Origin: Aspidapion aeneum
Lineage: Eukaryota > Arthropoda > Insecta > Coleoptera > Brentidae
NCBI GenBank assembly: GCA_963576565.1
Contig: OY755038.1
Span: 207,797,013-207,861,012 of the forward strand
Reading direction: 5' to 3'
Length of the DNA stretch: 64,000 nucleotides
Each line of letters begins with the position of its first letter. Position 1 is the first letter of the stretch. The position numbers were made by a program, and so were the translations under genes. Below the pieces are notes generated by a model, which searched no databases, was not told the origin of the DNA, and worked only from the letters and a program-made list of their open reading frames with translations. Shown here piece after piece: positions 56,736-64,000 of this stretch.

Positions 56736-57497
56736 ATCTTCAAGCGTATGCAGAAAGAATTTTGAAATCGCCATATATTTGATAAAATTATGCGAATAAG
56801 GTTTATGAAGAGGGTGAGGGGGAATGCCAGGAGTGGATATGGGTGGGAGCAGGGAGAACTTCAAACTTCAAAGTTAAAAAATTGCCTGAAATTTAGGTAA
56901 TTTGTATGCCTTAAAGCCTATATAATGTGACAAAGTGGTTTATGACGCCATGTTGATTCCTGTTTAAAAAAATATAGCCTATAAAGCACCTTCGGGATCA
57001 ATAGCAATTTAACGACACCTTTTTTGTCAAAATCGGTTCAGCCGTTGTTTTCTAGGGGAGACTTTTTTGTGATCTTAAGATCTTTTAATCTACCAACCTA
57101 TAACTGGGTATAAATGAGGTATGACTTGACCCACTGTCGGTATTTTAAATCAAGGGATCAAAGCTATCCCGCTAGAAGTTGATGGATTAAATTATCTTAA
57201 GAGTCTGAGGGTTTTTTCAAAAACTTACTTTAAGGACTCGAAATGGCCTCTGATACGTTTTCGGTGGGCCGCTCTGCATATCGTCACCCTAATTCTGAAA
57301 CGTCGTAACCCAACTCAACAAAATTTTACAGGAATAAGGAAGTTTGAAGCAAATTACATAGCGTAAGCATTATGCGACTTATAAAAAATCGCGGGAATGA
57401 CCGCTTTATATTTTTTTTGGTTGCGAGGATTTAGCAGCAAATAGATAGGTATGCATCATTACTAACCTCTGACGCAAAAATATGACTTTTCATTTTA

Positions 57498-58059
57498 GCT
57501 CACACATATACTATACTATAGTAGTGTGAGCTATGGTGATCCTAATTTTTTCGAGAAAAAAAAAGTTGCTCCGATTTCAAAATTTTTTATATATCTTTGC
57601 GTTTCAGATGATTTTGAAACTTTTTTGTTGCGCCGTCTGTCTGTCTGTCTGTAACGACCAACGCGCATAACTCAAAAACCGCTGGGCCGATTTTAATGAA
57701 ATTTGGTACCTGGGCTGGGTCTTGGGTCGAGATGGTCCCATTTAAAAATGAACAAAATCCACCGAACACAAACCACATAAAAGGGCGGGGGTAGATTTCA
57801 AAAATTAGAGTTTATGTGAAAATATGGCGTGTGTGATATCAAACGAAAGGTGATTGAGTCTGCACTTAAACAAAATACATTTTAATTTATTTAAAAAAAA
57901 GGGTGGGGGTATATTTTAAAAATAAGAGATTAAGTGAAAATATGGCGTGTGTGATATCAAACGAAAGGTAATTTAGTCTGGAGTTGAATAAAATATATTT
58001 CAGTTTTTAGTTATATTGGCTCACACGTACAGTATAACTATAGTACCTAGTGTGAGCTT
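57498..58059 (+). repeat. Repeat R2, copy c, with two tandem internal units
   Basis: Opens with AGCTCACACATATACTATAC and closes with TAGTGTGAGCTTA. Two units of about 120 bp (AAAATATGGCGTGTGTGATA...) lie at 57780-58005. CTGT tract at 57637-57652. Confidence 0.55.
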
Positions 58060-58769
58060 AGGGGCCCATATATTGGCAGAGTATTTTTGTGGGTTACGAC
58101 GTTTAAGAATTGGGGTGACGATATATTAAAAGCGGTTTCCTGCAGGCTATTCTTAATAAATTCTGCACAAAAATTCCAAAGATTTTCCCTTCACCAACTC
58201 GTTTACTATTTAATTGGCTAAGGCCTATGTCGAATACCAAGGAAAAATGTGATTTGTTAACTTTTAGACAAAATAATGTTTTAAATAAAAAATATTTTAG
58301 TTAAAAAAAAAACCTTTTTTTATTTTCTGGTAAAAATCAAAAAATACCAAATTTACAATATTTTAATTGGTATTGCAGTTAATTTTAGCGTTACCGCAGA
58401 GAGATAATACACTCTTATTAATTTATATTAAGAGAAAAAAATAAGTAATGCGTTCAATCTCTCACTGGTGGCAACTTAAACAATATACAGGGTAACATTG
58501 CCTTCTCTGGGTGGGGTTTGATTATTACTAGTCAGAAAGAAAAATTATTACTTTTATACAGGGGCAAATAAGTTATTTTCAAAAAATCTAAAATTTGAGA
58601 TTCCCAAAAAGGAACGGTGATTTTTTCCCTTAAAATGTTAAATTTGCAATTTGGCTCTTAGTACAGTAAATTTGGCAAACTGAATGGAAAAAATAGTAAC
58701 GCAGTTTTTTTTGACAGATCGATTACGGGTCATATTAGTTTTAAAAGATTTCCTACTTTACCCCTTGAG

Positions 58770-59195
58770 TCATAGAGAAATACCATGTTAACAAAAATGT
58801 TCAGTACACAATTCTCCACAATTCCTCTTTATAGGTTACAGCGCTACAACCACATTTGTAGAGGATAGAGGGCGCCAAAATTGCCAAAAAAAAAAAAATT
58901 TTATTTGACGTGAAAACGATAACTAGCAGAGAAAAACTTTATCTACGAGAAATTTTTAGCAAACGATTCTCTACAATCTGTCTCCATATATCATAGGTCT
59001 AAAGCAGCATGTTTAAAAGATAAAGGGCGCTAAAGTTACCAAAATTTATGTTTTTGCATTTTACCCAAAAGCAGCAAGTCATAGGGAGAAACTTTATTAA
59101 CATAAAATGTTCAGGACACAATTATCTACAATCTATCTTGATAATTCACAGCTTAACAACCACATGTGTAGAAAACAGGGCACCAAACATTTTTA
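58770..59195. repeat. Three degenerate tandem units, about 150 bp each
   Basis: Each unit holds GTCATAG(A/G)GAGAAA or similar, TTAACA(A)AAATGTTCAG, ACAATT(C)TCTACAATC and AGGGCGCCAAA-like text (58776, 58920, 59079). The last runs to the start of the third Penelope copy. Confidence 0.5.
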
Positions 59196-59253
59196 AGTCG
59201 TAGAGCTGTGACTCAGAAAGATGAATTGCAGAGAATTGTGCCCACATAAAATA

Positions 59254-60431
59254 AATTATTTTTGTTGGACATACTTCAACCATTACAGGGTAAGTTCGAT
59301 TCTTTTGTCGAAAACTCGGAACATTTTGTCGAGATTTTAAAAAGGATCCAAGTAGATCCCGACGATAGATTTGTAAGTTTTGATGTAGAAAGTCTTTACA
59401 CCAACGTGCCAATAAATGAGTCACTCAGTATCATCAAAAGCCAATTCAAAACTGATGATACACTTCACGAGAGAACAACGCTATCGGTGAAGGGGTTGAT
59501 GGATCTGTTGGAGCTCTGTTTCCGTAACTCTTACTTTCAAGTAAAGGTAAGTTTTACGCGCAAAATGATGGACTTCCAATGGGCTCGTCTCTTTCGCCTG
59601 TGGTAGCAAACATCTACATGGAGTGGTTCGAGGGGCATGCGATCAACACAGCAAGAGTCAAGCCAATACTATGGCTGCGATACATGGAGGACACATTTAT
59701 TATATGGCCGGAAAATGATGACGAATTGCAGAATTTTTTACACCACCTTAACGGTATTCAACCAACAATCATATTGAAATTAAAAAATATTCGGCCTTAC
59801 ATTTTTTGGATGTTCTTGTTAAACGAATAGACAGAAACATTCAAACCACTACTGTATATAGGAAACCTACACACACGGGACAGTACCTACATTTTACATC
59901 TAATCATTCTGTTGCTACAAAAGAAAGGGTAATAACAAGTTTGTATTTAAAAGCCGTAAATATTTGTAATAATAATGAAGAATTAACCACAGAAATCCAC
60001 AACATTTAAAAGGACAACAGAATGGTTATTCCGAGAAATTAATAAACTCAACGATCTCTAAAATTAAAAACAAATTAAATGTAGCAAATTCTTAAAATAA
60101 TAATCCGTTGGGTGTTATTAACAATATAATATAAAAACAGTATTTTTATCGGGAAATTCGAGAAGCAGTTTTGTAACTAAACCAAAACCAGAAAATCCCT
60201 CAAATAATAGGGAATGTAGTTACCAAATCCCGTATGAGTGTGGTAAATCATATGGAGGTGAAACGAAACGCACTCTTCAGGTTAAAGTAAATAAATATCT
60301 AAAAAGTACCTAATTAGGGGATATTGAAAAATCCGGTTTAGCGGATCATGCATGGTCGAATGATCACAGGATTTAATGCTCTGAAGCTAAAGTTTTGCAT
60401 TCGCATTGGCGAACACGAAAGTTTATTGAAG
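59254..60431 (+). pseudogene. Third Penelope-like copy, decayed fragment
   Basis: Aligns to 47082-48316 of the right copy, from LLDI(I/L)QPLQGK through motif A (FDVESLYTNVP), GSSLSP, YMED (second Asp kept, first changed to Glu) and part of the GIY-YIG region (CGKSYGGE). Several frameshifts and stops. It is much more diverged than the 43747-48614 pair, so an older insertion. Confidence 0.85.
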
Positions 60432-60639
60432 AAGACAATGTTTTTAAAGCTATTCTTATTACATATAATCGATCTGTAAAAAATTTTTTTTTTCCAAATC
60501 AACCACTTTCTACCCAGATTTATTGTACTGTATATGTAGCATAATAAACTAACAAAATCCCAATACAGAGAAGGCCAGGACACTCTCTCTACATGATATT
60601 AAACTCAATAAAAATAAAATATTTTATTTTACCTAAACC
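60432..60639 (-). other. eIF4A 3' UTR and flank
   Basis: Minus-strand sequence after the eIF4A stop. AATAAA (plus TTTATT) occurs at about 60623-60628, very close to the stop; no other signal is clear. Confidence 0.4.
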
Positions 60640-60857
60640 TTAAATAAGATCTGCCACATTCATAGGCATCTCGTCAATTTGTGTAGAATAGTACTGTTCA
60701 ATATCTCGTAAGATCCTGATGTCGTCGGATTTGACAAAGTTGATGGCCACACCTTTTCTGCCGAACCTTCCTGACCTGCCGATACGATGGATGTACAGTT
60801 CACGATTGTTGGGCAGGTCGTAGTTGATTACTAAACTTACTTGTTGGACATCAATAC
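60640..60857 (-). CDS. eIF4A: eIF4A terminal exon (DEAD-box translation initiation factor)
   Basis: On the minus strand, after acceptor TATATAG at 60858-60864, the exon reads [20 protein letters not shown] then the helicase motif VI region [13 protein letters not shown] and the C-terminus ending MPMNVADLI and TAA. This is the end of the RecA2 domain of eIF4A, the ATP-dependent RNA helicase of eIF4F that unwinds mRNA 5' leaders. The two arginines of motif VI are present. About 72 residues are coded here; the rest must lie beyond the right edge. The exon enters with two bases of a Gly codon. It faces the plus-strand gene tail to tail. Confidence 0.95.
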
Positions 60858-60989
60858 CTATATAAAAAACGAAAAATGCAATACATATGATTAAGGAACT
60901 AGGTCATTTCATATCAAATCAATCAAAACAATGGTTTGGCAGACTATCTCATCGATTTTGAACATTTTTGCTATATTTATTCTACACTA

Positions 60990-61060
60990 TCTGGGGGCAC
61001 GGCAGTGCCCCGGCAAGATCGCGCGGAAACTGCTGTACCATCTTTTCTTGAAACATTTGG
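60990..61060 (+). repeat. Repeat R1, head fragment (copy d)
   Basis: TGGGGGCACGGCAGTGCCCC (a 7-bp stem hairpin) then GCGCGGAAACTGCTGTACCATC and TTGAAACATT. Only the head is present. Confidence 0.65.
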
Positions 61061-61089
61061 CTAACATTATTTTTGAGAGAACTTTTTTT

Positions 61090-62050
61090 CGGCTCTGTAA
61101 CGAAATAGCGCGTATCAAAATAGCGTTTATCAAAACAGCGCTTTTCAAAATAGCGTGTGTTCAGAATATCGCGTATCAAAATAGCGTATATCAAAATAGC
61201 GCATATCAAAATAGCGCGTGTTTATAATAGCGCGTGATCAAAATAGCGCGTCCCAGGTTTGCTTAGGTATATTCACCTAAACAGTTTGAGCAAGGTCAGA
61301 TAAGTTATACTTACTTAACCGTTAAATAAACCGATGGCTTGCTATATTTAACACAACTCATATAGTTCGACTAAGGCGTCTCTTTCTAACATATTTTTTC
61401 AAAAAAAAAACTTCCCTGGCTTATCTTCCGGGATTCTAGAGGGTGTGTAACCAAACCGAATCGAACCGGACGGAACCGAACCCAAACATTTTTTCCAGTA
61501 ACTCCCTGACCTTTTTCCACCAAAAAAAAATGTCCCCAAGTCACAGGTTAGAATAGAAACCTACCAAAATAAGGATCGGAAAGCTAATTTAGGAAATAAT
61601 TTTTGGAAAAATGTTTCGGTTTGGTGCGATTCATTTTAGTTCGGTGCGGTTTGGATCGGTTCGGTTTGGTTACACCCTTTATTTAGGATCCCGGGAAAAA
61701 AGTTAGGAAAGTTTTTTTTGAAAAAATATGTTAGAAGGAGACCCCTTACTCGAACTATTTTATAACAGCGACGTTTGTAATGGCGATCTTTCAAAACGCG
61801 GTATCTGTAGACGCGCTATTTTAAACACGCGCTATTTTAAACACGCGCTATTTTGAACACGCGCTATTTTGAAAACGCGCCATTTTGAACACGTGCCATT
61901 ATGATACGCGCTATTTTGATCACGCGTCGTTATGATACGCGCTATTTTGATACGCGCTATTTTGATACGCGCTATTTTGAACACGCACTTAAATGAGCGC
62001 GCTATTTTGAAACGCGTTATTTTGATACGAGCTATTTCGTTACAGAGCCC
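61090..62050. mobile_element. Foldback element with satellite-like arms (ATAGCGCGT repeats)
   Basis: Left CGGCTCTGTAACGAAATAGC, right the inverse ending GTTACAGAGCCC. The left arm is a run of 13-19-bp units ATAGCGCGTATCAAA (61105-61250) and the right arm about 16 inverse units (61790-62040). The centre (61390-61735) is a palindrome with GGGATTCTAGAGGGTGTG and AACCGAACC text, related to 37293-37955. Confidence 0.75.
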
Positions 62051-62124
62051 TTTTTTTCAGACCATAGGCAAGGCAAAGATCAAAAAATTGCTTGCTTTGG
62101 TTAGGAGACAGTGTTTTTCTTGAA

Positions 62125-62411
62125 TAAACTCTATATCATAATTTTTGAGATAACTTTTTGACAGTTATCAGCTGTTTACCATAACCAATAGCACAGGCCA
62201 ACGAAAAAAGTTGTCTCAAAAATAATGATATGAACTGTAAGTTCATAAAAAAGACAATAAAATATACAGCCAAGGCCAACACAAAAATATACTCCATATC
62301 ATAATTTTTGAGATAACTTTTTGACAGTTATCAGCTGTTTAACAACAAAAAGCATAGGCCAACAAAAAAAAGTTGTAAAAAGTTGTCTCAAAAATACTGG
62401 TATGAACTGTA
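62125..62411. repeat. Repeat R3, two tandem copies
   Basis: Two units (about 62126-62240 and 62286-62411) of the sequence also seen at 24001-24119: ATCATAATTTTTGAGATAAC...TTGTCTCAAAAATA. Confidence 0.6.
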
Positions 62412-62948
62412 GAGGCCACGACCCTGAAAAAATCAGCTGTTCTTCCGGGGCTGAATTTTACATTGGGTCTTATGGGAGGTCAGACGTTTTTTTATGATAT
62501 TTTCAAAATGGCACTACAGATTTCCGCAAAATTTCACTGAAATATTCTCAGACACCATCCCCATATTCCACCAAAGGTTTGTAAGGAAGCAACATGATTA
62601 AAAGGTTAAAATCTTCAAGATTTAGCATTCCTTATTTTAAATTCAAATTACCCGCCATGTACCACATGCCAACTGTTATATTTGACATGTATTTGACTTT
62701 GTCATATGTGATTGTCACATTCGCTTCTGCTTTAAACTTAAGTTTTGTGTGAGCTTATGAAGCGGCTATGAAAAATTTTTACTATACATTTAAAAAAAAT
62801 TGTTCTGCCAGAATAAAGTAAAAACAATCTCAAAAACGGCTTTATTTAAAAAAAATCAAATATCCATGAACCGTCATTCCAACTTCAATATTTTAAAGAC
62901 AATCAGCTGTGTCGTAACGTGACCATCAAAAAAAAATCAGCCCCGGAT

Positions 62949-63048
62949 GTGACGTCAACAAAGTGGAGGATCGTGGCCCGTCCATTTTGATAGCCCTGGT
63001 GACGTCAACAAAGTGGAGGATCGTGGCCCGTCCATTTTGATAGCCCTG
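62949..63048 (+). repeat. Perfect tandem duplication, 2 x 50 bp
   Basis: The 50-bp unit beginning GTGACGTCAACAAAGTGGAG and ending TTTTGATAGCCCTG occurs twice with no gap or mismatch. Confidence 0.9.
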
Positions 63049-63685
63049 ATACAGCTTCAATGCGCCAATAGAGATACACGTAGACATTCGTTTCATAAAG
63101 CTAAACTTATCCAGCGAATTAATCCAATCGATAGCATGCGCGCACCCAGTGCATGTTAAAAAGAGATGAATCGCAGTTGAGTTGATCCGGTGCTAAATCT
63201 ATAAAGTATAGGATTAATCCAAGGTGTTGTATGTCTTGTATTTTACTATTTTGTTTATTTGAGGTTTTTGGTATAAACAAGCAATTTCTGAAGTGAACAA
63301 AATTTAAATTTCGTTAAAAGTGAATTTTTTTAAATTTTGGCTGTGGATTTAAATTATAGACGGTAAGTAACCAAGTAATTTAAAAAAAAATCTTTTCTAG
63401 CACACTAAATCCAAGATGGTGGGGGGAGCTTAATTTGGCGGACTTTTCTATTTATAAGCCGATATGTTTCAAATACGGAACTTTATAGTACTTAAGGTGG
63501 CTTATTATGATTTTTAATTCAAACCTAGAAAACCAAAAATTACAGATCCAAAATGGCGGTTTTTCCATTTCTGACCCGATAAAATATCGAATTCGAAATA
63601 ATTTTTAATTCAAACTTGAAAAAATTCAAAATGGTAGACCGCAAATTACTGGCTATCCGTTATAAACCGATATGCATCAAATAAG

Positions 63686-63867
63686 ATTTTTTTTTATTTA
63701 TACTGGGGCTTTCCATCCAATCAGGATCAATCGCCCAGTTTCGCAAAGTTTTTAGCAAGGTTAAAGCATTCTTAAACAAACACAAACAACCAAGTACCTA
63801 GCCAGGAATCGAACCTGGACCGCTGGTGTGGGAAACAAACATTGCTACCACTACACCACGACGGCGA
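63686..63867 (-). mobile_element. tRNA-derived SINE, 182 bp, with 8-bp TSD
   Basis: On the minus strand it starts with a tRNA-like head (GCCGTCGTGGTGTAGTGG, A-box; GGTTCGATTCC, B-box), has a short unique body and ends in an A-rich tail (ATAAAAAAAAAT). Flanked by CAAATAAG at 63678-63685 and 63868-63875. The anticodon arm GTTTG-TTTCCCA-CACAC suggests a Gly-like (TCC) origin, but acceptor stem strands do not pair, so it is not a functional tRNA. Confidence 0.8.
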
Positions 63868-64000
63868 CAAATAAGTAACTTTGGGTTGTTTAAGGTCGCT
63901 GTTCATAATTTTTACTGAAAATAATCGGCATGGCTAATTTAAAAAGGTAGAAAATCCCGTTTATTAACTTGGTAGTTGTGGTTTTTTACAAACCGCCAGT

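Larger units (their letters stand above)
60858..64000 (-). other. eIF4A intron or upstream region (repeat-filled)
   Basis: No further eIF4A exon was found to the window edge. The stretch holds an R1 fragment, the foldback element, R3 copies, a 50-bp tandem duplication and the SINE. The parts 62412-62948 and 63049-63685 show a possible foldback (GGCCACGA near 62415 against TCGTGGCC near 62973) and otherwise nothing recognised. Confidence 0.5.

Noticed and set aside
63790..63867. Functional tRNA-Gly gene
   Set aside because: Acceptor stem strands do not pair and the segment is the head of a SINE with A-tail and TSD.

Overview
The window is insect genomic DNA. The evidence is an eIF4A terminal exon that matches the animal protein residue for residue as I know it, spliced genes with GT/AG introns, AT-rich introns, and many insect-type transposons (BEL/Pao, Penelope-like, hAT, Tc1/mariner and Harbinger MITEs, a tRNA-derived SINE). 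A beetle-like TE-rich genome is my guess; the sequence does not prove the order.

The backbone is one long plus-strand gene. Thirteen exons (196-312 to 42007-43266) join with consistent phase at every junction and encode about 1,115 residues; the 5' end lies outside the window. The protein has a basic NLS-like patch, a CCCH-type Cys/His cluster split across two exons, a helical middle, a low-complexity Ser/Asp/Gln section and a 419-residue helical C-terminal exon. I do not recognise it with confidence. A convergent minus-strand gene, eIF4A, enters from the right and ends at 60640.

Introns carry layered transposons. The 13-kb intron 3 (4376-17320) holds a three-deep nest: a hAT element (5014-15080, 8-bp TSD TTGGGGTC) contains a repeat here called R1, which contains a BEL/Pao LTR retrotransposon (5511-12583, TSD ACTTG, two identical 413-bp LTRs). 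The BEL pol is broken only by one extra G in a G run. Other introns hold TA-flanked MITEs, foldbacks, minisatellites, a LINE remnant and a convincing type I hammerhead ribozyme on the minus strand (38022-38069).

Downstream of the gene (43267-53310) the terminal exon has been tandemly copied about four more times (period about 1.47 kb), all copies decayed to different degrees. A head-to-head pair of Penelope-like elements (43747-48614, 12-bp TSD) is inserted in the first copy. The right-hand Penelope copy keeps an open frame with RT and GIY-YIG nuclease; the left is frameshifted and has a mutated catalytic Asp. From 53310 to the end are MITEs, tandem repeats, a third decayed Penelope copy (59254-60431), the eIF4A exon, a foldback element with satellite-like arms (61090-62050) and an intact-looking SINE (63686-63867).
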